From NCBI GenBank assembly GCA_019119745.1, contig DWWI01000251.1, positions 1 through 12,203 of the forward strand: 12,203 bases of DNA. Reading direction: 5' to 3'. Both the position numbers and the translations under genes were made by a program. The stretch comes from Candidatus Mediterraneibacter gallistercoris. Its GTDB lineage: Bacteria > Bacillota_A > Clostridia > Lachnospirales > Lachnospiraceae. The notes under the pieces are model-generated. The model worked only from the letters and a program-made list of their open reading frames with translations. It ran no database searches and was not told the DNA's origin. Below are positions 5,470 to 11,322 of the stretch, piece by piece; positions within the stretch are counted from its first letter, which is position 1, and each line of letters begins with the position of its first letter.

Positions 5470-6828
5470 CTATTCACCGCTGTTTCCCAGCGTCTGGTCT
5501 ATGATGCTTCTCATAATATCCTCTGTCATCTGTCCGGGGACATAGCCGTATACATTTCCGTCCTTATCGATCATAAATGTGGTCGGGAACGCCGAAATCC
5601 CGTACTGGGTGAACATTTCCCCGTCTGTATCCATGAGCACCGGGTAGGTATATCCGTTTTCTTCCATAAAACCGGCAATCTCCTCCGCTGATCCTTCCTG
5701 ACCGATCCCCGGTCCTGCGATCCCGAGTATAACAACTTCCGCATCCCCGCCCTGTGCCGAATATTCCTCGTAGAGTTTCTGGATATCCGGCATCTCATTG
5801 CGGCACGGCCCGCACCAGGTCACCCAGAAATTCAGAAAGATGACTTTCCCTTTATAGTCGGAAAGTGTATGCGTATTTCCAAACTGATCCTTAAGTTCAA
5901 GGTCCGCCAGAGGAGCAGGCGTCAGCTGCCGCTCTGACTCTTCCCCGTTTTCCTGTGTTTTCCCGTCTTCGCTGTTATCGGAATTTGTGTTCTCCTGTTC
6001 ATCTGCTTCTGTCTCAGCCTGTCCGCCTTCATCTGCGGCGCTGTCATCCTCTTCCGTCTCCTGCACCGTACCGGATTGTACCGTAGAAAGATATCCTGTG
6101 ATGTCATTCATCTTCCCCGTAAACATAAGCGCACCCATAAGAATCATCAGAACGCCGCCGATCTTGACGGTATAACGGACCGCCTTCATATGCCGGCGGA
6201 AAAATCCCAGCAGCTGCGCTGTAAAGATCCCTGCTGCCAGAAAGGGAAGGATAAATCCCAGCGTATATACTCCGATCAGAAGAAAACCGAGCATTTCCGT
6301 CTGTGCACTTCCCGCCATCAGGAGCACACTTGTGAGCGCCGGTCCCACGCACGGCGTCCATGCAAAACTGAATGTAAAGCCCATAATCAGGGCAGTGACC
6401 GGTGACATGGTCATCTTCTCAAGGCGCAGGGGAATGCGGTGTTCTGCGCCAAGCACGGAAGAACTTCCAAACACCCCAATCTGATACAGACCGAACAGGA
6501 TAATCAGCACGCCGCCGATCCTTGCGAAAAGCATCCTGTGTTCGCCGAAAAAGCTTCCGGCTGCCGAAGCTCCCAGCCCAAGGACAAAAAAGGCGCCGCT
6601 GATTCCCAGCGTAAAAAACAGAACCCTGACAAACAGCCGTATCTTTGAAGACGCTGCCGCAACACTCTCTTCTTTATTTTCTATTCCATTCAGTCCGAAA
6701 TTCAGCCCTCCGGAAAGATAACCCAAATAAAGCGGTACAAGAGGAAGTACGCAGGGCGAGAAAAAGCTGAGCAGACCCTGCACAAATACCGTGATCGCGG
6801 ATATCCCTGTCTCTATCGTAAATCCCAT
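5470..6828 (-). CDS. CcdA/DsbD-type membrane thiol-disulfide transporter fused to a thioredoxin-like domain
   Basis: This gene encodes a 452-aa two-domain protein. Residues 1-245 are a six-helix CcdA-like membrane domain with the two redox cysteines Cys26 in FSPCVLPLVPLYLGYLSG and Cys160 in WTPCVGPAL. They carry reducing power from cytosolic thioredoxin across the membrane. Residues 250-305 are an acidic, Glu/Asp/Gln/Asn-rich linker. Residues 306-452 form a TlpA/ResA-like thioredoxin domain with the active site WCGPC (338-342; Cys339 and Cys342) and the cis-proline loop FPTTF (414-418, Pro415). It should lie outside the membrane and receive electrons from the CcdA part, then reduce or repair exported proteins, cytochrome c-type thiols or methionine sulfoxide partners. 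ATG 6828 is preceded by AGGGAT at suitable spacing. Fusion of both modules in one chain makes a self-contained reducing relay. The exported substrate is not identifiable here. Confidence 0.95.
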   Translation of the reverse strand: MGFTIETGISAITVFVQGLLSFFSPCVLPLVPLYLGYLSGGLNFGLNGIENKEESVAAASSKIRLFVRVLFFTLGISGAFFVLGLGASAAGSFFGEHRMLFARIGGVLIILFGLYQIGVFGSSSVLGAEHRIPLRLEKMTMSPVTALIMGFTFSFAWTPCVGPALTSVLLMAGSAQTEMLGFLLIGVYTLGFILPFLAAGIFTAQLLGFFRRHMKAVRYTVKIGGVLMILMGALMFTGKMNDITGYLSTVQSGTVQETEEDDSAADEGGQAETEADEQENTNSDNSEDGKTQENGEESERQLTPAPLADLELKDQFGNTHTLSDYKGKVIFLNFWVTWCGPCRNEMPDIQKLYEEYSAQGGDAEVVILGIAGPGIGQEGSAEEIAGFMEENGYTYPVLMDTDGEMFTQYGISAFPTTFMIDKDGNVYGYVPGQMTEDIMRSIIDQTLGNSGE

Positions 6829-6868
6829 ATATCCCTATTCTCCCGTTTCTTTTAATTCCGGCCTTATG

Positions 6869-6897
6869 AGGTGCCGCCTGTATTTCAGACGGCACCT
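6869..6897 (-). other. 12-bp stem-loop upstream of the ccdA-thioredoxin gene
   Basis: Positions 6869-6880 and 6886-6897 pair over 12 bp with a 5-nt loop. One pair is a G-U wobble on the minus-strand RNA and an A-C mismatch on the other strand. It lies downstream of the collagen-like gene on the same strand, 41 nt before the ccdA start. There is no T run, so it is not a canonical terminator. It may slow transcription, stabilise the 3' end of the collagen-like mRNA, or attenuate the next gene. Confidence 0.5.
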
Positions 6898-6945
6898 GTT
6901 CCCGGCAGGTATAGTGAGGATATCATATTTCTTATGCGATGGACA

Positions 6946-6958
6946 GTGATATTATCAC
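6946..6958. promoter_or_regulatory. 13-bp palindrome, possible operator
   Basis: GTGATATTATCAC is a perfect palindrome with a single central base in the 156-bp gap between the collagen-like and ccdA-thioredoxin genes. The minus-strand reading contains a -10-like GATAAT, but no -35 box is visible. The shape suits a dimeric repressor, but no specific regulator is recognised. Confidence 0.35.
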
Positions 6959-6984
6959 ATTTTCGGGAAAATATATCTCAGTCG

Positions 6985-8343
6985 TTAAGCTTCCGGAAGT
7001 TCACCGATCTTCTGAACAGTCAAATTGATCGCACTGTAGAAGAAGTTTCCGCCCTGACTGATCATCTCCAGTACATTCGGAGCTGTATCCACCTGTATGA
7101 TCTGTGAAAACGCCACGTTGGCCGCCTCCGATGAAGTGTGGAACGTATGCTGCACCACAGTACCTGACACCTGACTTCCCTGCTGCTGCAGATACAAAAG
7201 AACAGTAAGCGGAAAATCCGCTTTTTTCGCCGGTGACAGCGTTCCATGGAATGTCACGAAATAAAATCCCGGCTGGCTGATCACAACATCTGTACTATTA
7301 TCAGCATGGCTTATGGCTGTACCATTCGTCACACCGTTCCGGTCAAAGACCAGCTTGCCGCCGGCAGTTCCCTGCTGAGGCGGATTTGAGAAAGTTGAGA
7401 GCAGCTGTAAAGTCCTGTCACATTCTTCGCAGGTACCTGTATCGCCTTTCGGGATCACAAAATCAAACACTGCACTATTCTCATCACCGCTGTTCGTTAC
7501 TGCCGCCGCAGTTCCCGGATCACCCGTGGTCACTGTGCCGACACGTATAGTCGCCGCAGTTCCTGTAGCACCGTCCTCACCGTCTTCCCCATCCGATCCT
7601 GTCGGACCTGTCGGACCTGTCGGACCCGTCGGTCCCGTTGCACCTGTCGGACCGGTTAGGCCTGTTGCACCGCTCGGACCTGTTGCTCCACTCGGACCTG
7701 TAGGTCCTGTCGGACCCGTTGCTCCACTCGGGCCTGTCGCTCCGCTCGGGCCGGTTGCTCCTGTCGGACCTGTTGCCCCGCTCGGACCTGTTGCTCCACT
7801 CGGGCCTGTTGCACCGCTCGGGCCGGTTGCCCCTGTTGAGCCTGTCGCTCCACTTGGACCGGTCGCTCCCGTCAGGCCGGTCGGGCCACTTGGACCGGTT
7901 GCTCCGCTCGAGCCGGTTGCGCCGCTTGGACCGGTCGCTCCCGTCGGGCCGGTCGGGCCACTTGGGCCGGTTGCTCCGCTCGGGCCGGTTGCCCCCGTCG
8001 GACCGGTTGCCCCCGTCGGACCTGTTGCTCCTGTCGGACCGGTAGGTCCTGTCGGGCCGGTCGCTCCTTCTCCGGGACCGGTTGCTCCTGTTAGGCCTGT
8101 TGCTCCCGTTGGGCCTGTTGCCCCCGTTGGGCCGGTCGCTCCCGTCGGGCCCGTTGCTCCTGTCGGACCGGTTACGCCGGTACAGCAGCACGGCCGCGGC
8201 GGACACGGACGGCACCCAAACGGCGTCCAGCCGCAGCGTTCCTGACTCTGTGCCGCGCTGTCATTATCCTGACAGTCTTTCGACTGCTTCTGTATCTCAT
8301 CAGACTTTGCTTCATCTGCCGCTTTTTTTCTAAACCATATCAT
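6985..8343 (-). CDS. Collagen-like Gly-X-Thr repeat protein (candidate spore- or cell-surface filament)
   Basis: This gene encodes 452 aa. Residues 1-36 are charged with no Sec signal peptide. Residues 37-54 are Cys/Pro-rich, with [11 protein letters not shown] at 44-54. About 68 collagen-type triplets follow (residues 56-261), mostly GPT, GAT and GPS, with one phase break near GPGEG (89-93). Residues 262-302 ([13 protein letters not shown] and IPKGDTG) resemble the spacer common in clostridial collagen-like proteins. The rest, 304-452, is a beta-rich globular domain similar in style to BclA-type C-terminal trimerisation heads. Triplets lacking hydroxyproline but rich in Thr are typical of bacterial collagens, which form triple helices and are often O-glycosylated on Thr. 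AGGAGG lies 9 nt before the ATG. Absence of a signal peptide fits assembly on the spore surface from the mother cell, as for BclA proteins. The glycosyltransferase gene lies 78 nt upstream. Confidence 0.9.
   Translation of the reverse strand: MIWFRKKAADEAKSDEIQKQSKDCQDNDSAAQSQERCGWTPFGCRPCPPRPCCCTGVTGPTGATGPTGATGPTGATGPTGATGLTGATGPGEGATGPTGPTGPTGATGPTGATGPTGATGPSGATGPSGPTGPTGATGPSGATGSSGATGPSGPTGLTGATGPSGATGSTGATGPSGATGPSGATGPSGATGPTGATGPSGATGPSGATGPTGPTGPSGATGPSGATGLTGPTGATGPTGPTGPTGPTGSDGEDGEDGATGTAATIRVGTVTTGDPGTAAAVTNSGDENSAVFDFVIPKGDTGTCEECDRTLQLLSTFSNPPQQGTAGGKLVFDRNGVTNGTAISHADNSTDVVISQPGFYFVTFHGTLSPAKKADFPLTVLLYLQQQGSQVSGTVVQHTFHTSSEAANVAFSQIIQVDTAPNVLEMISQGGNFFYSAINLTVQKIGELPEA
7561..8178 (-). 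repeat. Tandem 9-bp collagen-coding repeats
   Basis: This tract of short GGN-CCN-ACN style units encodes the Gly-X-Y region. Synonymous third positions vary strongly between units (GGA, GGC, GGG, GGT; CCG, CCC, CCT, CCA), so the DNA is less repetitive than the protein. The triplet register is broken once, near 8070. Such tracts vary in length between strains and are prone to assembly collapse. Confidence 0.92.
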
Positions 8344-8366
8344 AATTGCAAACCTCCTTTCATAAT

Positions 8367-8394
8367 CAATATATGTTGGGAGTTATTTTTTTGT
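8367..8394 (-). promoter_or_regulatory. Possible sporulation (sigma-K-like) promoter for the collagen-like gene
   Basis: In the 78-nt gap between the glycosyltransferase and collagen-like genes, the minus strand has an AC -35 dinucleotide (8394-8393) and, 17 nt on, CATATATTG (8375-8367). The latter is one base from the sigma-K -10 pattern CATAnnnTA. The start would lie a few nucleotides before the AGGAGG. The pattern is short and degenerate, so this is only suggestive. Confidence 0.25.
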
Positions 8395-8421
8395 TTGCAT
8401 TGATGATACCCGAACGTAGTT

Positions 8422-9498
8422 TTACTCGGCCTTCTGCTCAAAATATTTTTTATTGCTGAGATAATACGGCGACTCGGGTTTAAAACTGCCCGCCAGTTCA
8501 TTATACCTTTCCGCCTCTTTCTGATTCCCAAGCCTGTCATAGCAGACGCACAGACTGACGGCAGGCAGGAAGCCATAACAGTCCTCTTCTACAAACGCTC
8601 CTGTCTCGGGCGTCTGTTTTGCGCTCAAAGCCTGTTTATACCAGAAAACAGCCTGTTCATACTTTTCCCTGTCCTGAAAATGTCTTCCCAGATCACAGCA
8701 GACCTCGCCGCGGGGTACGTCATACTCAAAAGCACACAGTAAAGAGTGAAGGGCTTTCTGTTCTTCACCCATGCCATAATAGCAGACTGCCAACTGACGC
8801 GCTGCGTCAATTTTATTTTCTTTCCAGCCGTCCGGACGTGCAAGGAACCTGTTTAAAATTTCGGCGCCTTTTTCATACTTCTTGTGAAACATCAGCTCTC
8901 TCCCATAATAATAGAGTGCTCTGCTGTCAAAATATTCTCCACTTTTCTCCATCTTTTCGTAAATCCTGAGATTTCTCTCTCCTCCACCTTCTTTTACTCT
9001 CAGCTTTCTGTGCTCTACCGGTATATCCGAATAATATATTTTTCCTGACGGCTGTATCACTTCATGCACTTTCCCCCTAAAGAGAAATCCTGCGTCGTTT
9101 TTCACAATTCTTTCTCTATAATAGAAAAATGAAGCTTTTCCTTTTTCATCAAATGCAGTGATATACGGCATCATTATCACATCTTCATCGGAAATCCGCT
9201 CTTTCATCTCCATAAATTTACCGGCCTCTTCCGCAGGAATCACATCGTCCGCATCCAGCCACATCAGATAGCTCATCCGTCCTTTTTCAAAAGCATAATT
9301 TCTTGCGGCCGCGAAGTCATCAATCCATACAAAATCATAGATCTGGTCTGTATACGCAGACGCCACTTCCTTTGTCCTGTCCCTTGAGCCTGTATCTACT
9401 ATTATAATTTCATCCACGAGTTTCCTCACACTATCCAGACATCTTTCCAGAACTTCTTCCTCATCCCGCACGATCATACACAGACTGATTGTGATCAT
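8422..9498 (-). CDS. Family 2 glycosyltransferase with C-terminal TPR-like repeats
   Basis: This gene encodes 358 aa. Residues 1-150 form a GT-A fold: SLCMIVRDEEEVLERCLDS (5-23), IIIVDTGSRDRT (31-42) and the metal-binding DAD in MWLDADD (79-85). Residues 190-350 are helical and carry TPR-like pairs, for example GAEILNRFLA, EQKALHSLLCAFEYD and YEQAVFWYKQAL. This layout matches a class of clostridial and bacillar protein glycosyltransferases that use the TPR part to hold a peptide acceptor (SunS and related enzymes). There is no membrane segment, so it should act in the cytosol. GGAGAG is upstream of the ATG at 9498. Its neighbour downstream on the same strand is the Thr-rich collagen-like gene, so the inferred role is sugar addition to those Thr residues. 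Family is certain; acceptor and sugar donor are not. Confidence 0.9.
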   Translation of the reverse strand: MITISLCMIVRDEEEVLERCLDSVRKLVDEIIIVDTGSRDRTKEVASAYTDQIYDFVWIDDFAAARNYAFEKGRMSYLMWLDADDVIPAEEAGKFMEMKERISDEDVIMMPYITAFDEKGKASFFYYRERIVKNDAGFLFRGKVHEVIQPSGKIYYSDIPVEHRKLRVKEGGGERNLRIYEKMEKSGEYFDSRALYYYGRELMFHKKYEKGAEILNRFLARPDGWKENKIDAARQLAVCYYGMGEEQKALHSLLCAFEYDVPRGEVCCDLGRHFQDREKYEQAVFWYKQALSAKQTPETGAFVEEDCYGFLPAVSLCVCYDRLGNQKEAERYNELAGSFKPESPYYLSNKKYFEQKAE

Positions 9499-9665
9499 TC
9501 AGCTTCACTCTCCGGATTCTATATCGTTTTTCACTATATCTCAGTCTATGCGGGAAAATTTCAGGTGTTCATTAATCTATGTGTTCATTACTTTCAAAAT
9601 CTGCCGCTTTCCGGGCAAATATCCACTCGTGCAGGCATGGCGGCTGCTTGCCGGGCTTATTGTGC
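9499..9665. other. Gene-free leader region of the glycosyltransferase gene
   Basis: No coding sequence is supported here. On the minus strand, about 9600-9660 is GC-rich and can fold locally: GCAG/CTGC closes a 9-nt loop, and flanking CCGGCAA can pair with TTGCCCGG with one bulge. The part nearer the glycosyltransferase contains a direct repeat described separately. A weak TATAGT at about 9537-9542 on the minus strand could be a -10 box, but no -35 is convincing. No known riboswitch class was recognised. Confidence 0.35.
9565..9590. repeat. 10-bp direct repeat at 16-bp spacing upstream of the glycosyltransferase gene
   Basis: GTGTTCATTA occurs at 9565-9574 and again at 9581-9590 (TAATGAACAC on the minus strand). 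Two identical half-sites about 1.5 helical turns apart, 67-93 nt before the glycosyltransferase ATG, could bind a regulator. No known motif is assigned. Confidence 0.45.
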
Positions 9666-9708
9666 AAAAAAGGCAAAGAATTGTTCCTCTCGGGAAATTC
9701 TCTGCCTT
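9666..9708 (-). terminator. Intrinsic terminator of the malic enzyme gene
   Basis: On the minus strand, AAGGCAGAGAATT pairs with AATTCTTTGCCTT over 13 bp (one G-U wobble, 13-nt loop) and is followed directly by six T residues. It lies about 68 nt after the malic enzyme stop codon and separates that gene from the glycosyltransferase/collagen pair. Confidence 0.9.
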
Positions 9709-9775
9709 CATTTTTAATCTATTCTGTTACTGCCCATATACAACATTTATATACAGACATACGGATAAAAGCAAA

Positions 9776-10948
9776 TTAGATTCTTGCCACTCCGCTCTTT
9801 CTTGCAGCCTCAGCTGTTGCCTTTGCCACAGCGTCTTTTACACGCGGATCAAATGCTGCCGGAAGGATGTATTCCGGATTCAGCTCTTCGTCGCTTACCA
9901 GCCCTGCAATTGCATAAGCCGCTGCAACTTTCATCTCATCATTGATATCAGATGCGCGCACATCCAGAGCTCCGCGGAAGATACCCGGGAAGCAAAGCAC
10001 GTTATTTACCTGATTCGGGAAATCGCTTCTTCCGGTGGATACGACTGCCGCTCCTGCTGCTTTCGCCTCATCCGGGAAGATCTCCGGCGTCGGGTTTGCA
10101 CACGCGAAGATGATCGGATCTTTTGCCATACTGCGCACCATATCCTGTGTCAGTGTGCCCGGTGCGGATACTCCGATAAATACATCAGCGCCTTTGATCA
10201 CCTCTGCGAGAGTTCCTTTCTCATGATTAAAGTTTGTGATTTTAGCCATCTCTTCTTTGATCGGGTTCAGATAATCTCTTCCCTCATAGATTGCTCCGTG
10301 ACGGTCTGTCATAATAACGTTTTTAAGACCCATGGACATAAGCAGTCTGATGATAGCGATACCTGCAGCGCCTGCGCCGGAAGTTACAATCTTGATGTCC
10401 TCGATCTTCTTGCCAACAATCTTCAGTGCATTGATCATACCGGCAAGTGTGATCACTGCTGTACCGTGCTGGTCATCATGGAATACCGGAATGTCACAGC
10501 ACTCTTTCAGCCGTTTCTCGATCTCAAAGCATCTCGGAGCCGCGATGTCCTCCAGGTTAATTCCACCGAAGCTTCCTGCGAAAAGACTTACAGCTTTTAC
10601 GATCTCATCTACATCTTTTGATCTGACACAGAGCGGAATCGCATCTACACCGCCGAACTCTTTAAACAGAACGCATTTACCTTCCATAACCGGCATACCG
10701 GCTTCCGGTCCGATATCTCCAAGGCCCAGCACTGCTGTTCCGTCTGTAACGACTGCCACTGTATTCCAGCGTCTCGTCAGATCAAAGCTCTTGCTCGGAT
10801 CTTTCTGGATTTCCAGACAGGGCTGTGCTACTCCCGGCGTATAGGCAAGGCTCAATGCCTCTTTGGAATCCACCGCCGCACGGCTTTTAATCTCGATTTT
10901 ACCTTTCAGTTCATAGTGCATTTTTAATGATTCTTTTGCGTAGTCCAT
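9776..10948 (-). CDS. NAD(P)-dependent malic enzyme (oxaloacetate-decarboxylating)
   Basis: This gene encodes 390 aa, the short bacterial form without the phosphotransacetylase domain of MaeB. The enzyme oxidatively decarboxylates malate to pyruvate and CO2 in the cytosol, producing NADH or NADPH. Motifs seen are LAYTPGVAQPC (residues 34-44, catalytic Tyr36), GKCVLFKEFGGVDAIP (90-105, catalytic Lys91), LEDIAAPRCFEIE (132-144) with metal-binding acids, FHDDQHGTA (156-164) with Asp158 and Asp159, and the Rossmann loop SGAGAAG (190-196). FACANPTPEI (281-290) is also typical. AGGAGG is 5 nt before the ATG. The gene is transcribed alone: its own promoter lies in the argG spacer and a strong terminator follows. 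NAD versus NADP preference cannot be decided with confidence by eye. Confidence 0.96.
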   Translation of the reverse strand: MDYAKESLKMHYELKGKIEIKSRAAVDSKEALSLAYTPGVAQPCLEIQKDPSKSFDLTRRWNTVAVVTDGTAVLGLGDIGPEAGMPVMEGKCVLFKEFGGVDAIPLCVRSKDVDEIVKAVSLFAGSFGGINLEDIAAPRCFEIEKRLKECCDIPVFHDDQHGTAVITLAGMINALKIVGKKIEDIKIVTSGAGAAGIAIIRLLMSMGLKNVIMTDRHGAIYEGRDYLNPIKEEMAKITNFNHEKGTLAEVIKGADVFIGVSAPGTLTQDMVRSMAKDPIIFACANPTPEIFPDEAKAAGAAVVSTGRSDFPNQVNNVLCFPGIFRGALDVRASDINDEMKVAAAYAIAGLVSDEELNPEYILPAAFDPRVKDAVAKATAEAARKSGVARI

Positions 10949-10995
10949 AACTGCCTCCTGTTGTTTATTCTATTGAAAGCATACAAATGTAATCT

Positions 10996-11027
10996 GATAT
11001 ACCTTCTGGGGATACAGATATACCTTC
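10996..11027. repeat. 11-bp direct repeat at 21-bp spacing in the malic enzyme leader
   Basis: GATATACCTTC occurs at 10996-11006 and 11017-11027, exactly 21 bp apart (two helical turns). It lies between the candidate malic enzyme promoter and the start codon. Binding downstream of the start would favour repression. Direct repeats are typical targets of response regulators that control malate and citrate genes in Firmicutes, but no specific regulator can be named. Confidence 0.55.
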
Positions 11028-11049
11028 GTATTTTATACACTCCGCTTCT

Positions 11050-11078
11050 ATTATACTTCTTTTTTCTCCATATGGCAT
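11050..11078 (-). promoter_or_regulatory. Candidate sigma-A promoter of the malic enzyme gene
   Basis: On the minus strand, a perfect TATAAT (11055-11050) is 17 nt from ATGCCA (11078-11073), a 4/6 match to the -35 consensus. The predicted leader is about 95 nt and includes the direct repeat at 10996-11027. Confidence 0.6.
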
Positions 11079-11136
11079 TATTTTTTTTCAAAACGAACAC
11101 ATTTTTTTGGTTTTTTATGCACATCGCAAGTCAAAA

Positions 11137-11154
11137 TATGTATTTTTATGCATT
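11137..11154. promoter_or_regulatory. Candidate distal ArgR operator (ARG box)
   Basis: TATGTATTTTTATGCATT matches 15 of 18 positions of the ArgR consensus AATGAATWWWWATTCATT. It lies about 50 bp upstream of the argG -35 box. A weaker match (12/18) begins at 11167. The region is very AT-rich, which raises the chance rate, but position and pairing with the proximal box support it. Confidence 0.5.
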
Positions 11155-11198
11155 TTATCGTGCATATATGCATAAATTTTATTTTTATAAATTTCTCC

Positions 11199-11227
11199 TT
11201 GCATAATTATAAGTTCTGGTGTATAGT
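11199..11227 (+). promoter_or_regulatory. Candidate sigma-A promoter of argG
   Basis: TTGCAT (11199-11204) and TATAGT (11222-11227) are separated by exactly 17 nt. Transcription would begin near 11234, leaving a leader of about 90 nt. That leader contains a small hairpin (TCCGG/CCGGA, 11270-11283) and the proximal ARG box. Confidence 0.7.
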
Positions 11228-11289
11228 AATCTGTAGCTTGTCACAGCGATAAAATCAACAGAAACCGCTTCCGGAAATCCGGACGGCAA

Positions 11290-11307
11290 AATTAATAAAA
11301 ATACATT
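11290..11307. promoter_or_regulatory. Candidate proximal ArgR operator (ARG box) in the argG leader
   Basis: AATTAATAAAAATACATT matches 16 of 18 positions of the ArgR box consensus. It lies just before the argG ribosome-binding site AGGAGG (11310-11315), downstream of the predicted transcription start. A repressor bound here would block elongation or loop to the distal box about 153 bp away, as in the two-operator arrangement known for the B. subtilis argC promoter. Confidence 0.6.
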
Positions 11308-11322
11308 CAGGAGGATATAAAA

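Noticed and set aside
6869..6897. Intrinsic terminator for the collagen-like gene
   Set aside because: The hairpin is good but no T run follows on the minus strand, so it is listed only as a stem-loop.
7561..8178. CRISPR array or minisatellite
   Set aside because: The repeats are 9-bp coding units without spacers and lie in frame within a collagen-like gene.
7526..8245. Long plus-strand open frame of 239 codons coding for Val-Gly-Pro-Val-Ala-Pro repeats
   Set aside because: It is the exact antisense of the collagen tract. GGN/CCN/ACN repeats leave several frames open on both strands. It has no ribosome-binding site, and the minus-strand frame has recognisable domains beyond the repeat.
9491..10621. 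Plus-strand open frame of 376 codons
   Set aside because: It lies antisense to the well-conserved malic enzyme and crosses that gene's terminator. The translation is Cys/Ser/His-rich with no family resemblance, and there is no ribosome-binding site.
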